From contig NZ_RQVN01000007.1 of assembly GCF_003992135.1 (NCBI RefSeq), forward strand, positions 16,464 through 80,463: a DNA stretch of 64,000 nucleotides. The letters run 5' to 3'. The stretch comes from Veillonella sp. VA142 (GTDB taxonomy: Bacteria; Bacillota; Negativicutes; Veillonellales; Veillonellaceae). A program made the position numbers and the translations under genes. The stretch's first letter is position 1, and each line of letters begins with the position of its first letter. Positions 51,690 to 64,000 of this stretch are shown here, piece by piece. Under the pieces are notes generated by a model, which saw only the letters and a list, made by a program, of their open reading frames with translations, was not told where the DNA came from and made no database searches.

Positions 51690-54600
51690 ATGTTCAAACC
51701 TGAGCAGGTGGGTAAGCGTACTCGATATACCTACGCTAAGATTAACGAAGTTCTCGAAATGCCACATTTGTTAGATGTACAACGCAAGTCTTATGAGTGG
51801 TTTTTGGAGAGCGGTTTACAAGATATTTTTAACGATATTTCTCCGATTAAAGACAATTCGGGAAAGCTAGCTCTTTCCTTTGAAGGTTTCAGCCTTGGAG
51901 AACCAAAATACGACATTAACGAATGTAAAAACCGTGATGCTACGTATGCAGCACCATTGCGTGTCAATGTTCGTCTCGTTAATAATGATCCAGAAAATCC
52001 AGATATTAAAGAACAAGAAGTATTCATGGGCGATTTCCCATTGATGACAGATACAGGAACTTTCATCATCAATGGTGCGGAACGTGTTATCGTATCCCAA
52101 TTAGTTCGTTCTCCAGGCGTGTACTACGGTGGCAGCATTGATACTATGGGTAACCGTTTGTATGATTCCACAGTGATTCCGAACCGTGGTGCTTGGATTG
52201 AGTTAGAAAAAGATGCGAACGATACTGTGTCTGTACGTATTGACCGTAACCGTAAATTACCAGCTACTGTATTAGTACGTGCATTAGGTTGGGAAACTAA
52301 TGAATCTATCTTGGAATTGTTCTGGAATGGACAAGTGGATGAAAATGGTCATCCAGAATACGATGAGCGTTTACTTCGTACATTAGAAAAAGACAGCACA
52401 CAATCCGCTGATGAAGCATTGGTAGAAATCTACAAAAAACTTCGTCCAGGCGAACCACCAACTGTGGAAAGTGCTCGTAACTTATTCGATAACTTATTCT
52501 TTGACCCTCGTCGCTATGATTTAGCTCGTGTAGGTCGTTATAAATTAAATAAAAAATTAGGCTGGCGTCAACGCATGTTCGGTCAAACTTTGGCAGAACC
52601 AATTGTAGACGAAAATGGCGAAATCATTGTAGAAGCGAATACTTATGTGAACGAAGAAGTTCTTGATGTAGTAGCTAACAGCGGTGTGTATGCAGGCGAT
52701 GTGGTGCCTGAGTTCTTCGTATTCAATACGGAAGGGACTGTTGTGAAAGTTATTTGCAACAACAGCAACTTACCATTTAGTCATCGCACAGTAACTCGTG
52801 AGGACATGATTGCTAACGTAAGTTACATGATGAATTTGATTGAAAACGTTGGTCAAACTGACGATATTGACCATTTAGGTAACCGTCGTCTTCGTTGCGT
52901 AGGCGAATTGTTACAAAACCAATTCCGTATCGGTTTAACTCGTATGGAACGTGTGGTCAAAGAACGTATGACAATCCAAGATATTTCTGTCATCACTCCA
53001 CAAGCTTTATTGAACATCCGTCCAGTTGTGGCAGCGATTAAAGAATTCTTTGGTTCTTCCCAGTTGTCCCAGTTCATGGACCAAACTAACCCATTGGGTG
53101 AATTGACACATAAACGTCGTCTATCTGCACTAGGACCTGGTGGTTTATCTCGTGAACGCGCAGGCTTTGAAGTCCGCGACGTGCATCACTCTCACTATGG
53201 CCGTATGTGTCCAATCGAAACTCCAGAGGGTCCAAACATCGGTTTGATCAACTCCTTGTCTAACTATGCGAAAGTGAATGAATTTGGTTTTATCGAAGCA
53301 CCATACCGTAAAATTGAAAAAGTATATGGTACAGGTGAAGATGCTAACAAAGTATTGAAAGTTCGTGTTACAGACCAAGTTGTGTATATGACAGCTGATG
53401 AAGAAGAAGGTATGACAATTGCCCAAGCGAACTCTCGCATTGATGAAGAAGGATATTTCGTATCTGATCACATCGCATGTCGTCGCGGTCATGATGTATT
53501 AGAAGTATCTCCAGATAAAGTAAACTATATGGACGTAAGTCCAAAAGAAGTAGTATCCATAGGTACTGCTATGATTCCATTCCTAGAAAATGACGATGCG
53601 AACCGTGCCTTGATGGGTGCGAACATGCAACGTCAAGCGGTACCTTTGCTTCGTGCACAAGCGCCATTAGTAGGTACAGGTATGGAATACAAAGCGGCTA
53701 CAGACTCCGGCGTTTGCGTATTAGCAAGAGAAGCAGGTATTGTTACACGTTGTTGGGGTAATGAAGTCCATGTACAACGTGATAACGGTCGTGTAGACGT
53801 ATATAAAATGAACAAATTCATGCGTTCCAACCAATCTACATGCTTTAACCAAAAACCAATCGTATACCGTGGACAATCCGTTGTGAAAGGTCAAGTATTG
53901 GCAGATGGTCCGGCTACAGATGGCGGTGAATTAGCATTAGGTTTCAACGTATTGGTAGCATTCATGCCTTGGGAAGGTTACAACTACGAGGATGCGATTT
54001 TATTAAGTGAAGAACTTTGTAAAGAAGATATCTACACATCTATCCATATCGAAGAATATGAATGTGATGCTCGTGACACTAAATTAGGTGCTGAAGAAAT
54101 TACTCGTGAATTGCCAAATACTGGCGATGATAACCTTAAAAACTTGGATGAAAACGGTATCATCTGCATCGGTGCAGAAGTTAAACCTGGTGATATCCTA
54201 GTTGGTAAAGTAACTCCTAAAGGAGAAACTGAATTAACTCCAGAAGAACGCTTATTGCGTGCGATTTTTGGCGATAAAGAACGTGAAGTTCGCGATACCT
54301 CCTTGCGTGTACCACATGGTGAAGCGGGTAAAATTGTGGACGTTAAAATCTTCACTCGTGAAAATGGTGATGAATTACAACCTGGTGTTAATAAAGTAGT
54401 TCGAGTGTATATTGCACAAAAACGTAAGATTCACGAAGGCGATAAAATGGCGGGTCGTCATGGTAACAAAGGTGTCGTTTCTCGCGTTATGCGCCAAGAA
54501 GATATGCCGTTCTTGCCAGATGGTACACCAGTACAAATTGTATTGAACCCATTGGGCGTACCGTCCCGTATGAACATTGGACAGGTATTGGAAACTCATT

Positions 54601-55853
54601 TAGGTTGGGCAGTTCAAGGTTTAGGTATGCAAATTAAAGCAACAGACCTAAAAATCAAAGAAGTACTGAACGAAGCTAAATTGAATGGTACATACTGGGA
54701 TGGTATCGATGGTATCAAAGATATCTACGCAGAAATTGAAAGTCTAGAACAAGCTATTGCGGATCCGACGATTGCTAATTACTTGGAAACAGATAAACAA
54801 ATCGACAGCCAAAAAGTAGTGGCATTAGACAAGATTTTACATCGAGCACAAGAAAAATTTGATGAATTGGGCGGTCAATCTCGCTATGATGCTTTATTGG
54901 CAGAAGAAAAACGAATCTACGAATTAGGTATCGAAACATTTGATGATGTAGAAGCAGAACGTCCAAAAATGGAAGAGACTTTAGAAGAGGAATTGCATGC
55001 TCTTCGTCGAGTGGATACTGTCATCGAGACGATTCACCATGTTCGAGAAAAACGCAGTCACTTACGTGCTGAGTTGGAAAAATATGGCTATGATTATGAC
55101 ACGTATGGCATGCCAAAACCAGATACAGCGGGGATCCATATTGCAACACCTGTATTTGACGGTGCTCATGAAAGTGACGTATTCGATACACTTCGCATTG
55201 CTGGTCGTGATGATGATGGTAAAACTGTATTATATGATGGCCGTACAGGCGAAAAAATGGATAACAAAGTTACGGTTGGTTATGTATACATGCTCAAACT
55301 TCACCATCTAGTAGATGATAAAATCCATGCTCGTTCTACTGGTCCGTACTCCCTTGTTACACAACAACCGTTGGGTGGTAAAGCTCAATTCGGTGGACAA
55401 CGTTTTGGTGAGATGGAAGTATGGGCTCTTGAAGCGTATGGCGCAGCCTATACATTACAAGAGTTGTTAACTGTAAAATCTGACGATGTTGTGGGCCGTG
55501 TAAAAGCGTACGAAAAAATCGTTAAAGGTGAAAACATTCCTGAACCAGGCGTGCCTGAATCTTTCAAAGTATTATTGAAAGAATTACAAAGTATCGGCCT
55601 TGACGTGAAAATCTTGAATGAAGATCAAGAAGAAGTTGTTATCAAAGAATTAGAAGAGGATGATGTTCCACGTCATGATGATATTCGCGAAGTGATGGAA
55701 GAAGGAGCCTCTGAAGCAACTACAGAAGGAGAAAACTCCACAGTGGAAGGAACACCAGAAGGATATATTGTAGAAGAGCCTGTCACTGCAGGTGAAGAAG
55801 ACGATATTATCAGCCAAATTAGTGGCTATGTAGAATCTTCTGATAATGAGTAA
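51690..55853 (+). CDS. rpoB: RNA polymerase subunit beta
   Basis: The 1387-residue subunit has the rifampicin region ([32 protein letters not shown] segment) with the usual Asp, His and Ser unchanged. Conserved pieces include [15 protein letters not shown] and [29 protein letters not shown] at 51690 follows GAGGGG. The acidic C-terminal tail after about residue 1325 is longer than in E. coli. It is transcribed with rpoC, 31 bases on. Confidence 0.98.
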   Translation: MFKPEQVGKRTRYTYAKINEVLEMPHLLDVQRKSYEWFLESGLQDIFNDISPIKDNSGKLALSFEGFSLGEPKYDINECKNRDATYAAPLRVNVRLVNNDPENPDIKEQEVFMGDFPLMTDTGTFIINGAERVIVSQLVRSPGVYYGGSIDTMGNRLYDSTVIPNRGAWIELEKDANDTVSVRIDRNRKLPATVLVRALGWETNESILELFWNGQVDENGHPEYDERLLRTLEKDSTQSADEALVEIYKKLRPGEPPTVESARNLFDNLFFDPRRYDLARVGRYKLNKKLGWRQRMFGQTLAEPIVDENGEIIVEANTYVNEEVLDVVANSGVYAGDVVPEFFVFNTEGTVVKVICNNSNLPFSHRTVTREDMIANVSYMMNLIENVGQTDDIDHLGNRRLRCVGELLQNQFRIGLTRMERVVKERMTIQDISVITPQALLNIRPVVAAIKEFFGSSQLSQFMDQTNPLGELTHKRRLSALGPGGLSRERAGFEVRDVHHSHYGRMCPIETPEGPNIGLINSLSNYAKVNEFGFIEAPYRKIEKVYGTGEDANKVLKVRVTDQVVYMTADEEEGMTIAQANSRIDEEGYFVSDHIACRRGHDVLEVSPDKVNYMDVSPKEVVSIGTAMIPFLENDDANRALMGANMQRQAVPLLRAQAPLVGTGMEYKAATDSGVCVLAREAGIVTRCWGNEVHVQRDNGRVDVYKMNKFMRSNQSTCFNQKPIVYRGQSVVKGQVLADGPATDGGELALGFNVLVAFMPWEGYNYEDAILLSEELCKEDIYTSIHIEEYECDARDTKLGAEEITRELPNTGDDNLKNLDENGIICIGAEVKPGDILVGKVTPKGETELTPEERLLRAIFGDKEREVRDTSLRVPHGEAGKIVDVKIFTRENGDELQPGVNKVVRVYIAQKRKIHEGDKMAGRHGNKGVVSRVMRQEDMPFLPDGTPVQIVLNPLGVPSRMNIGQVLETHLGWAVQGLGMQIKATDLKIKEVLNEAKLNGTYWDGIDGIKDIYAEIESLEQAIADPTIANYLETDKQIDSQKVVALDKILHRAQEKFDELGGQSRYDALLAEEKRIYELGIETFDDVEAERPKMEETLEEELHALRRVDTVIETIHHVREKRSHLRAELEKYGYDYDTYGMPKPDTAGIHIATPVFDGAHESDVFDTLRIAGRDDDGKTVLYDGRTGEKMDNKVTVGYVYMLKLHHLVDDKIHARSTGPYSLVTQQPLGGKAQFGGQRFGEMEVWALEAYGAAYTLQELLTVKSDDVVGRVKAYEKIVKGENIPEPGVPESFKVLLKELQSIGLDVKILNEDQEEVVIKELEEDDVPRHDDIREVMEEGASEATTEGENSTVEGTPEGYIVEEPVTAGEEDDIISQISGYVESSDNE

Positions 55854-55884
55854 TACCACTATCTCGTAAAGGAGGGAGCATACA

Positions 55885-58800
55885 GTGCTAGACGTAAATG
55901 AATTTGATTCCATGCGAATCGGTTTAGCTTCGCCACAACAAATTTTGGAGTGGTCTCATGGAGAAGTTAAAAAACCTGAAACAATTAACTACCGCACCTT
56001 AAAACCAGAGCGAGATGGTTTATTCTGTGAGCGCATTTTTGGACCAACAAAGGACTGGGAATGTCATTGTGGAAAGTATAAACGCATCCGTTATAAAGGT
56101 GTTGTCTGTGATAAATGTGGTGTAGAAGTGACTCGTGCCAAAGTACGTCGTGAACGTATGGGCCATATCGAATTGGCTACACCAGTGTCTCATATTTGGT
56201 ATTTCAAGGGCATCCCGTCTCGCATGGGATTGATCCTTGACATATCTCCTCGTTCCTTGGAACGTGTATTGTACTTTGCTGCGTATATCGTAGTAGATCC
56301 AGGTCAATCTCCATTGTCTAAACAACAATTGTTATTTGAAACTGAATTTCGTGAATATGAAGCCATGTTCAACGATGCTGACTACAAAATCGCTGGTAAA
56401 AGTGTCATCATTGAAACAATTGCACAACGTCGTGAACGTTTGCAATTAATTAACTCTGCTAAACACAAAGAAGCTGTCAATGCAGAACTTTCAGCGAATA
56501 CTGAAATTCCAGAAGAAGAAAAAGAATACGAAGTATTAACGCGTGAAGAAAAATTAGAACTTGGTGCCTTAGAAGAAAACACGTTCGTATGTATCGATAT
56601 GGGTGCAGAAGCGATTAAAGAATTGCTTTGCGAATTAGACTTAGAAGCATTGAACGATGAATTACGTGCTGAGCTAGAAACTGCAACAGGTCAACGTAAA
56701 GTTCGTGCTGTTCGCCGTTTAGAAGTGGTGGAAGCATTCCGTCAATCTGGTAACCGCCCAGAGTGGATGATTATGGATGTAGTGCCAGTTATTCCACCTG
56801 AATTGCGTCCAATGGTGCAATTAGACGGTGGTCGTTTCGCCACATCTGACTTAAATGATTTATATCGTCGTGTTATCAACCGTAATAACCGTTTAAAACG
56901 TTTGTTGGATTTAGGCGCTCCTGATATTATCGTGCGCAACGAAAAACGTATGCTACAAGAAGCTGTAGATGCGTTGATCGACAATGGTCGTCGTGGCCGT
57001 CCTGTCACAGGTCCTGGTAACCGTCCATTGAAATCTTTATCCGATATGTTAAAAGGTAAACAAGGTCGTTTCCGTCAAAACTTGTTGGGTAAACGTGTTG
57101 ACTACTCCGGCCGTTCCGTTATCGTAGTTGGCCCAGAATTGAAAATGCATCAATGTGGTCTTCCAAAAGAGATGGCATTGGAATTATTCAAACCATTTGT
57201 TATGAAGCGTTTGGTAGAACGTGGACAAGCAAGCAATATTAAAGCGGCAAAACGCCAAGTAGAACGTATCGGTCCTGGTGTTTGGGAAGCTTTGGAAGAA
57301 GTTATTAAAGAACATCCAGTATTACTAAACCGCGCCCCTACATTGCATAGATTAGGTATCCAAGCGTTCGAACCAATTCTTTGGGAAGGCCGTGCTATCA
57401 AATTGCATCCACTAGTATGTACAGCTTTCAACGCCGACTTTGACGGTGACCAAATGGCATGTCATTTACCATTGTCCGTAGAAGCACAGTCGGAAGCACG
57501 TACCTTAATGCTTTCATCCCATAACATCTTGTCTACAAAAGATGGTAAACCAGTAGCAGTTCCATCCCAGGATATGATTTTGGGTACATACTACTTAACA
57601 GTAGTTCGTAAAGGTACAGAAGATAAAGCGAAACGCTTCGCCAATTATGACGAAGTGATGCTGGCATATGAGTCTGGTGTCATCGGTTTACAAGATGTTA
57701 TCTATATTCGTATGGAAGGATATGGTCTAGTTAAAACTACAGCAGGTCGTTTAATTTTCAACGAAGCTTTATATCCAGAAATCCGTCAATTTGTGAAAGA
57801 AGAAGACGGCACATGGTCCTTGGGTAAAGTCATGGATAAGAAAATGGTTGGTAAATTAGTGGACCAATGTTTCCAAGCGTTCGGCAACGAAAAAACTGCA
57901 GAATTGCTTGACCGTATTAAATCCTTGGGTTACTCCTTTGCTCGTCGTGCAGGTATGACGATTGCTATTGCGGATATCAAAGTACCAGAAGTAAAAGCTG
58001 GTATCGTAGAAGGAGCAGATACAGAAGTTAATAAGGTATCTCGTTTATATCGCCGTGGTTTAATTACGGAAGAAGAACGTTATCGTAAAACGATTGAGCT
58101 TTGGAATGAAGCTATCGACAATGTAACAGAAGCCATGATGGATAATATGGCGGCTGACCAAGACGGTTTCAACCCAGTATATATGATGGCGATTTCCGGT
58201 GCCCGTGGTAACAAACAACAGATCCGTCAGTTGGCGGGTATGCGTGGTTTGATGGCGGATCCATCTGGTCGTATCATCGACTTGCCAATTAAAGCCAACT
58301 TTAAAGAAGGCTTGACCGTATTGGATTACTTTACATCCTCTCATGGTGCTCGTAAAGGTTTGGCCGATACAGCCCTTCGTACAGCTGACTCCGGTTACTT
58401 AACACGTCGTCTTGTTGACGTATCTCAAGATGTAATCGTTCGTGAAGAAGACTGTGATGTAGTAGGTATCGACTTAGCTCGTGAAAGAGCTCGCTTAGCG
58501 CGCAATACAAAAGATGCGTTGACATACTTGAAAGATGATTTAATCGGTCGTGTATTGGATCGCGATGTAGTGGACCCTATGACTGGTGAAGTCATTGCTG
58601 ATGCTGAAAGCATCGTAACAGAAGCAACGATCGAAGCATTAGCAGAATCCCAAGTGAAATCCATCGCATTGCGTGGTGCGCAATTGGGTAGCGACAGTGA
58701 TATCAACCATACTAACATCGTTCAAACCATTGCATTAGGTGAAGTGGACGATACGATTCGTACAACATTACGCAACACAATGGTTGAAAATATGTTGGGT

Positions 58801-60129
58801 AAAGATACTGTGTATCCTGTTATCGATAGTGAAGGTGTAGAAATTTTCCCTGCGCATACAGCATTGACAGAAGAAGGCATCGAAGCTATCTTGAACTCTG
58901 ATGTAAAAGAAGTTCAAGTTCGCAATAATGAAATTCATGGCATTGAAGTAGAAGCTATCGTGGAAGGTACTGGCGTTATCGAACCATTGAAAGATCGTAT
59001 CGTGGGCCGTACAGCAGCAGAAGAGTTAATCAATAAAGAAACTGGTGAAGTTATCGTTCCATTGAATGGTGAAATCACCGATGAATTAGCTGATGAAGTA
59101 GTAAAACATTACGACACAGTGAAAATACGTTCTGTATTGACTTGTCGTTCTCCATATGGCGTATGTATGAAATGTTATGGTCGTGACTTAGGTACTGGTG
59201 GACAAGTACAAGTTGGTGAAGCAGTTGGTATTATTGCGGCACAATCCATCGGTGAACCAGGTACACAGTTAACAATGCGTACATTCCATACAGGCGGTGT
59301 TGCCGGCGATGATATCACACAAGGTTTGCCTCGTGTTGAAGAATTGTTTGAAGCACGTCGTCCAAAGCGTAATGCTATCATTGCAGAAGTAGAAGGTACT
59401 GTACGTGTCGTTCCTAACGATAATAAAAAAGGTACTAATACAATCTTCATTACCACAGCTGAAGGTGAAGAGTTTGATTACTTAATTCCTTACGGATCTC
59501 GCATCATTGTGAAAGATGGCGATGTAGTATCTTTAGGTGCTCGTTTAACAGAAGGTTCCATTAACCCTCATGACATCATGCGTGTAATGGGTACGGAAGC
59601 AACGCAACGTTACCTAGTATATGAAGTACAAAAAGTATACAAATCTCAAGGTGTAGAAATTAACGATAAACACATCGAGGTTATCGTTCGCCAAATGTTA
59701 CATAAAGTAAAAATTGAAGATGCTGGGGATGCAGATGTATTACCAGGAGATTCTATCGATGTAAATACATTTGAAGATGAAAACCGTCGTTTACGCTTAA
59801 ATGGTAAAAAAGAAGCCACTGGTGTTCGTACACTATTGGGTATTACCAAAGCAGCCTTGGCAACAGACAGCTTCTTATCAGCAGCTTCCTTCCAAGAAAC
59901 AACACGTGTTCTTACAGAAGCAGCCATCAAAGGTAAAATTGATCCATTACTTGGCTTAAAAGAAAATGTTATCATTGGTAAATTAATACCAGCTGGTACA
60001 GGGATGAGCCGTTATCGTAAAATTAAGGTAGTAAAACATACACCTGAATTAGAAGATTTAGTGGTGGGTACAGAAGTTGTTAATGCAGATATAGCTAATG
60101 AAACTACAGATGTAGAAACAGCAGAATAA
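55885..60129 (+). CDS. rpoC: RNA polymerase subunit beta-prime
   Basis: The 1414-residue subunit has the N-terminal zinc region CHCGKYK and CDKCGVEV, the catalytic [10 protein letters not shown], the second zinc region [16 protein letters not shown] and the trigger-loop part [18 protein letters not shown]. The start is GTG at 55885 after GGAGGG. A strong terminator follows at 60178-60215. Confidence 0.98.
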   Translation: MLDVNEFDSMRIGLASPQQILEWSHGEVKKPETINYRTLKPERDGLFCERIFGPTKDWECHCGKYKRIRYKGVVCDKCGVEVTRAKVRRERMGHIELATPVSHIWYFKGIPSRMGLILDISPRSLERVLYFAAYIVVDPGQSPLSKQQLLFETEFREYEAMFNDADYKIAGKSVIIETIAQRRERLQLINSAKHKEAVNAELSANTEIPEEEKEYEVLTREEKLELGALEENTFVCIDMGAEAIKELLCELDLEALNDELRAELETATGQRKVRAVRRLEVVEAFRQSGNRPEWMIMDVVPVIPPELRPMVQLDGGRFATSDLNDLYRRVINRNNRLKRLLDLGAPDIIVRNEKRMLQEAVDALIDNGRRGRPVTGPGNRPLKSLSDMLKGKQGRFRQNLLGKRVDYSGRSVIVVGPELKMHQCGLPKEMALELFKPFVMKRLVERGQASNIKAAKRQVERIGPGVWEALEEVIKEHPVLLNRAPTLHRLGIQAFEPILWEGRAIKLHPLVCTAFNADFDGDQMACHLPLSVEAQSEARTLMLSSHNILSTKDGKPVAVPSQDMILGTYYLTVVRKGTEDKAKRFANYDEVMLAYESGVIGLQDVIYIRMEGYGLVKTTAGRLIFNEALYPEIRQFVKEEDGTWSLGKVMDKKMVGKLVDQCFQAFGNEKTAELLDRIKSLGYSFARRAGMTIAIADIKVPEVKAGIVEGADTEVNKVSRLYRRGLITEEERYRKTIELWNEAIDNVTEAMMDNMAADQDGFNPVYMMAISGARGNKQQIRQLAGMRGLMADPSGRIIDLPIKANFKEGLTVLDYFTSSHGARKGLADTALRTADSGYLTRRLVDVSQDVIVREEDCDVVGIDLARERARLARNTKDALTYLKDDLIGRVLDRDVVDPMTGEVIADAESIVTEATIEALAESQVKSIALRGAQLGSDSDINHTNIVQTIALGEVDDTIRTTLRNTMVENMLGKDTVYPVIDSEGVEIFPAHTALTEEGIEAILNSDVKEVQVRNNEIHGIEVEAIVEGTGVIEPLKDRIVGRTAAEELINKETGEVIVPLNGEITDELADEVVKHYDTVKIRSVLTCRSPYGVCMKCYGRDLGTGGQVQVGEAVGIIAAQSIGEPGTQLTMRTFHTGGVAGDDITQGLPRVEELFEARRPKRNAIIAEVEGTVRVVPNDNKKGTNTIFITTAEGEEFDYLIPYGSRIIVKDGDVVSLGARLTEGSINPHDIMRVMGTEATQRYLVYEVQKVYKSQGVEINDKHIEVIVRQMLHKVKIEDAGDADVLPGDSIDVNTFEDENRRLRLNGKKEATGVRTLLGITKAALATDSFLSAASFQETTRVLTEAAIKGKIDPLLGLKENVIIGKLIPAGTGMSRYRKIKVVKHTPELEDLVVGTEVVNADIANETTDVETAE

Positions 60130-60177
60130 CATGAGGACATTAAGACAAGTCTAAAAGCTAGTTGAGGTGTCTAAAGA

Positions 60178-60220
60178 AATAACGGATAACAACCTATAGG
60201 AAGTTATCCGTTATTTTTAT
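60178..60220 (+). terminator. Terminator after rpoC
   Basis: AATAACGGATAAC (60178-60190) and GTTATCCGTTATT (60203-60215) with TTTTAT tail. The rest of the gap up to the str promoter is AT-rich. Confidence 0.92.
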
Positions 60221-60418
60221 AACGAAATATAGAAAAATTCTATATCAATTTTGCATAGATAAAATGCGGGAAGAAAAGATGTTGCATATACATACAGATA
60301 AAATATGAAAACTGTATAAAAATAACGTAAAATATACAGAAAAATATATTTTTGAACCGCACGGATACATGTACATATAAAATGCTTTATTATAGCGACT
60401 TATTGGGGCTAAAATCGT

Positions 60419-60447
60419 TTGACACGGCATATAAAGAATGATAAACT
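60419..60447 (+). promoter_or_regulatory. Promoter of the str operon
   Basis: TTGACA (60419-60424), 17-base spacer and TAAACT (60442-60447). A short hairpin (TTAGGG/CCCTAA, about 60458-60477) lies in the leader before the L7Ae-like gene. Confidence 0.85.
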
Positions 60448-60505
60448 AGTAAAGTACTTAGGGGCAGTGCGCCCTAAAGTGAGTAACGAATGAGAAGGAG
60501 CGCAT

Positions 60506-60751
60506 ATGAAAATCGATATGCTTTCAAATGCAAATCTCACAATAGGAGCGAAACAAACGCATAAAGCAGTGAATCGCAATGAGGTAGAGTGTGTATTTGT
60601 AGGTCTTGATAGCGATGACCGACTTATCTTGCCGATTCTGGAAATTTGTTTAGAGCATAATGTGCCAGTTAATCGTAATCACACGATGGAAGAACTTGGG
60701 CATGCTGCTCACATTAAAGTAGGAGCTGCCGCTATTGGCGTGCTTCGCTAG
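60506..60751 (+). CDS. L7Ae-family ribosomal/kink-turn-binding protein
   Basis: The 81-residue protein has an L7Ae-like core ([52 protein letters not shown] end). Such proteins bind k-turn RNAs, like YbxF in Bacillus. It is the first gene of the str operon. GAAGGAG precedes the ATG. Confidence 0.9.
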   Translation: MKIDMLSNANLTIGAKQTHKAVNRNEVECVFVGLDSDDRLILPILEICLEHNVPVNRNHTMEELGHAAHIKVGAAAIGVLR

Positions 60752-60824
60752 TATTGGTAATATCCGAACGATAATATCGAGCGGATCAATTATAAATCTA
60801 ATTGTTTGGAAAGGAGGTGCCCAC

Positions 60825-61199
60825 ATGCCAACTATTAACCAGTTAGTACGTAAAGGCCGTAAATCTTTAGTGCGTAAGTCTGACTCTCCAGCTTTGAAAG
60901 AGTGTCCACAAAAACGTGGTGTTTGTACTCGTGTATACACTGCTACGCCTAAAAAACCGAACTCCGCGCTTCGTAAAGTTGCCCGTGTTCGTTTGACAAA
61001 CGGTATCGAAGTAACTGCATACATCCCAGGCATTGGTCACAATTTACAGGAACACAGCGTTGTACTTATCAGAGGCGGTCGTGTTAAGGACCTTCCTGGT
61101 GTGCGTTATCACATCGTTCGTGGTGCATTGGATACAGCTGGCGTACAAAACCGTATGCAAAGCCGCTCCAAATATGGCGCGAAACGTGCTAAAAAATAA
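60825..61199 (+). CDS. rpsL: 30S ribosomal protein S12
   Basis: The 124-residue protein begins [20 protein letters not shown] and contains [15 protein letters not shown] with the usual lysine (position 43 type) and [19 protein letters not shown] segment. No streptomycin-resistance change is seen there. AAAGGAGG lies before the ATG at 60825; a longer reading from 60735 overlaps L7Ae gene end and is not favoured. Confidence 0.98.
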   Translation: MPTINQLVRKGRKSLVRKSDSPALKECPQKRGVCTRVYTATPKKPNSALRKVARVRLTNGIEVTAYIPGIGHNLQEHSVVLIRGGRVKDLPGVRYHIVRGALDTAGVQNRMQSRSKYGAKRAKK

Positions 61200-61215
61200 T
61201 TTAGCATAAGATTAG

Positions 61216-61716
<501 letters not shown>

Positions 61717-61736
61717 TTAGTTAAGGAGATATACAA

Positions 61737-63812
61737 GTGGCAAGAGAAGTTTCTTTAGAGAAAACTCGTAATATCGGTATCATGGCTCACATCGATGCTG
61801 GTAAAACAACCACAACGGAACGTATCCTTTACTATACTGGTCGAGTTCACAAAATCGGTGAAGTACATGAAGGTGCTGCTACGATGGACTGGATGGAGCA
61901 GGAGCAAGAACGTGGTATCACTATCACGTCCGCTGCGACTACTACTCAATGGAAAGGTCATCGCATCAACATTATCGATACTCCTGGTCACGTAGACTTT
62001 ACAGTAGAAGTAGAACGTTCCCTTCGTGTACTAGACGGCTCCGTAGCTGTATTCAGTGCGAAAGGTGGCGTAGAGCCTCAATCTGAAACAGTATGGCGTC
62101 AAGCGGATAAATATGGCGTGCCTCGTATCGCTTATGTAAATAAAATGGATACAGTAGGTGCTGACTTCTTCCGCGTAGTTGATATGATGAAAACTCGTTT
62201 AGGTGCTAATAGCGTAGCTATCCAAGTGCCTATCGGTTCTGAAGACACTTTCAAAGGTATCATTGACTTGGTAACTATGAAAGCTGAAATCTACATCAGT
62301 GATGACGGAAAAGAATACGAAATCACTGAAATTCCTGAAGAATACGCTGATGTTGCAGCAGAGCGTCGTGAAATGTTAGTTGACGCTGTGGCTGAAACTG
62401 ATGACGAATTGATGGAAAAATACTTGGAAGGTGAAGAAATTTCTGAAGAACAAATTAAAGCAGCTCTTCGTAAAGCTGTGTGTGAAAACACATTGTTCCC
62501 GGTTCTTTGCGGTTCTTCCTACAAAAACAAAGGTGTACAAATGTTGTTAGATGCTGTAGTTGACTACATGCCAGCTCCAACAGATGTACCAGCGATTAAA
62601 GGTATCGACCCTAACACTGGTGAAGAGACAACTCGTCCTTCTACTGATGATGGTCCTTTCGCTGCGTTAGCTTTCAAAATCATGGCTGACCCTTATGTTG
62701 GTAAATTAGCGTTCTTCCGTGTGTACTCTGGTACATTAGAGTCTGGTTCTTATGTGTTCAACTCTACAAAAGGTAAAAAAGAACGTATCGGCCGTATCTT
62801 GCAAATGCATGCTAACAGCCGTCAAGAAATCGACCGCGTGTACGCTGGTGACATCGCTGCAGCAGTAGGTCTTAAAGATACTACTACTGGTGATACACTT
62901 TGTGATGACAAAGCGCAAGTTATTCTTGAATCCATGGAATTCCCAGAACCAGTTATCTCTGTTGCTGTGGAACCAAAAACTAAAGCGGACCAAGAAAAAA
63001 TGGGTATGGCGTTAGCTCGTTTGGCTGAAGAAGATCCAACTTTCAAAGTTCGTACTGATGAAGAAACTGGACAAACAATCATTTCCGGTATGGGTGAGCT
63101 TCACCTTGACATCATCGTTGACCGCATGAACCGTGAGTTCAAGGTTGAATGTAATGTAGGTAAACCTCAAGTTGCTTACCGTGAAACAATTCGTAAAGCA
63201 GTTAAATCTGAAGGTAAATTCGTTCGCCAATCTGGTGGTAAAGGTCAATACGGCCATTGCTGGTTGGAAATCATTCCTCAAGAACCAGGTGCTGGTTTCG
63301 AATTTGAAAATAAAGTTGTTGGTGGTTCTATTCCTCGTGAATACATTGGACCAGTTGAGAACGGTGTTAAGGAGGCTATGGAATCCGGTGTTATCGCTGG
63401 TTATCCAATGGTTGATATCAAAGTTATCGTATTTGATGGTTCCTACCATGATGTTGACTCCTCTGAAATGGCCTTCAAAATTGCAGGTTCCATGGGCTTC
63501 AAAGAGGGTGCTCGTAAAGCTGACCCAGCATTACTTGAACCATACATGGCTGTTGAAGTAGAAGTTCCAGAAGAATACATGGGCGACGTAATCGGTGATT
63601 TGAATTCCCGTCGTGGCCGCATGGATGGAATGGAAGCTCGCAACGGTTCCCAACATATCAAAGCATATGTTCCATTGAGCGAAATGTTTGGATATGCTAC
63701 TGACCTTCGTTCCAAAACACAAGGTCGCGGTAACTACTCCATGACATTCGATCATTATGAAGAAGTGCCTAAGAAAATTGCTGAAGAAATTCAAGCTAAG
63801 AAAAATGGCTAA
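61737..63812 (+). CDS. fusA: Elongation factor G
   Basis: The 691-residue GTPase has the P-loop [21 protein letters not shown], and NKMD motifs, with domains II-V (ending [17 protein letters not shown]). It moves tRNAs after peptide bond formation. The start is GTG at 61737 after AAGGAG. It is followed by tuf. Confidence 0.98.
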   Translation: MAREVSLEKTRNIGIMAHIDAGKTTTTERILYYTGRVHKIGEVHEGAATMDWMEQEQERGITITSAATTTQWKGHRINIIDTPGHVDFTVEVERSLRVLDGSVAVFSAKGGVEPQSETVWRQADKYGVPRIAYVNKMDTVGADFFRVVDMMKTRLGANSVAIQVPIGSEDTFKGIIDLVTMKAEIYISDDGKEYEITEIPEEYADVAAERREMLVDAVAETDDELMEKYLEGEEISEEQIKAALRKAVCENTLFPVLCGSSYKNKGVQMLLDAVVDYMPAPTDVPAIKGIDPNTGEETTRPSTDDGPFAALAFKIMADPYVGKLAFFRVYSGTLESGSYVFNSTKGKKERIGRILQMHANSRQEIDRVYAGDIAAAVGLKDTTTGDTLCDDKAQVILESMEFPEPVISVAVEPKTKADQEKMGMALARLAEEDPTFKVRTDEETGQTIISGMGELHLDIIVDRMNREFKVECNVGKPQVAYRETIRKAVKSEGKFVRQSGGKGQYGHCWLEIIPQEPGAGFEFENKVVGGSIPREYIGPVENGVKEAMESGVIAGYPMVDIKVIVFDGSYHDVDSSEMAFKIAGSMGFKEGARKADPALLEPYMAVEVEVPEEYMGDVIGDLNSRRGRMDGMEARNGSQHIKAYVPLSEMFGYATDLRSKTQGRGNYSMTFDHYEEVPKKIAEEIQAKKNG

Positions 63813-63893
63813 TCAAAAGTATATCTTGTGGGGCTTTTAGCTCCATGGGATTACTATATATAAAGTTTTAATTATCCGGGAGGACAATTCAAA

Positions 63894-64000
63894 ATGGCAA
63901 AAGCAAAATTTGAACGTAATAAGCCACACGTTAACATTGGTACTATCGGTCACGTTGACCATGGTAAAACTACTTTAACAGCAGCAATCACTAAAGTTCT
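63894..64000 (+). CDS. tuf: Elongation factor Tu (partial)
   Basis: Only the first 35 residues fit in the window ([20 protein letters not shown], then the P-loop [10 protein letters not shown]). It delivers aminoacyl-tRNA. GGGAGG lies before the ATG at 63894. The gene runs off the right edge. Confidence 0.97.
   Translation, partial: MAKAKFERNKPHVNIGTIGHVDHGKTTLTAAITKV

Overview
The window looks like a chromosome segment from a Negativicute (diderm Firmicute), most probably Veillonella or a close relative. Firmicute traits (SepF, YlmH, DivIVA, a T-box before ileS, a YtfJ-like protein) sit next to outer-membrane traits (a large autotransporter, an OmpH-like periplasmic protein, and a P-type TrbF/TrbG conjugation apparatus). 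The genus is inferred from gene content; no rRNA gene is present to confirm it.

1 to about 11.8 kb is the right-hand part of an integrative conjugative or mobilizable element. Its left part lies outside the window. It carries TrbG- and TrbF-like secretion genes on the minus strand, a candidate oriT, a MobA/MobL-type relaxase, and a plasmid-maintenance block. That block holds a newly noticed candidate Fst-like type I toxin-antitoxin locus and two tandem type III (ToxN/AbiQ-like) toxin-antitoxin loci with 58-nt and 55-nt RNA repeats. Next come divergent HTH repressors around an operator, a replication module (replisome organizer with iterons inside its gene, plus a DnaC-like loader), a small excisionase-like protein, and a tyrosine integrase at the right end.

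11.9 to 16.9 kb returns to chromosome: a DUF2953/YtfJ pair, secreted proteins, a cupin, and a siroheme-type reductase half carrying two DUF1858 domains. An intergenic cluster of DnaA boxes at 16.58-16.82 kb is a good oriC candidate. To its right almost every gene lies on the plus strand.

16.9 to 31 kb carries an SfsA-DUF123 fusion, gyrA, a DUF2156 gene that appears to start at ATT, a LysE exporter, an Eis-like acetyltransferase, a PLD-helicase-DUF3427 protein with a Nudix partner, and two tandem paralogous secreted proteins. 31 to 42.5 kb holds a division and cell-wall cluster (pgeF, yggS, sepF, proC, ylmH, divIVA) followed by a compact tetrapyrrole operon (sirC-like, hemA, hemC, cobA-hemD fusion, hemB, hemL) and a rhodanese. 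The siroheme arm of this operon would serve the reductase at 15.3 kb.

42.6 to 64 kb contains an MFS transporter, ileS behind a T-box, a cysteine hydrolase, an autotransporter with a duplicated 3' end, a 2[4Fe-4S] ferredoxin, rpoB-rpoC from their own strong promoter, and the str operon (L7Ae-like, rpsL, rpsG, fusA, start of tuf). The strongest candidates for new biology are the type I locus at 3.88-4.15 kb and the paired type III loci at 4.26-6.05 kb.
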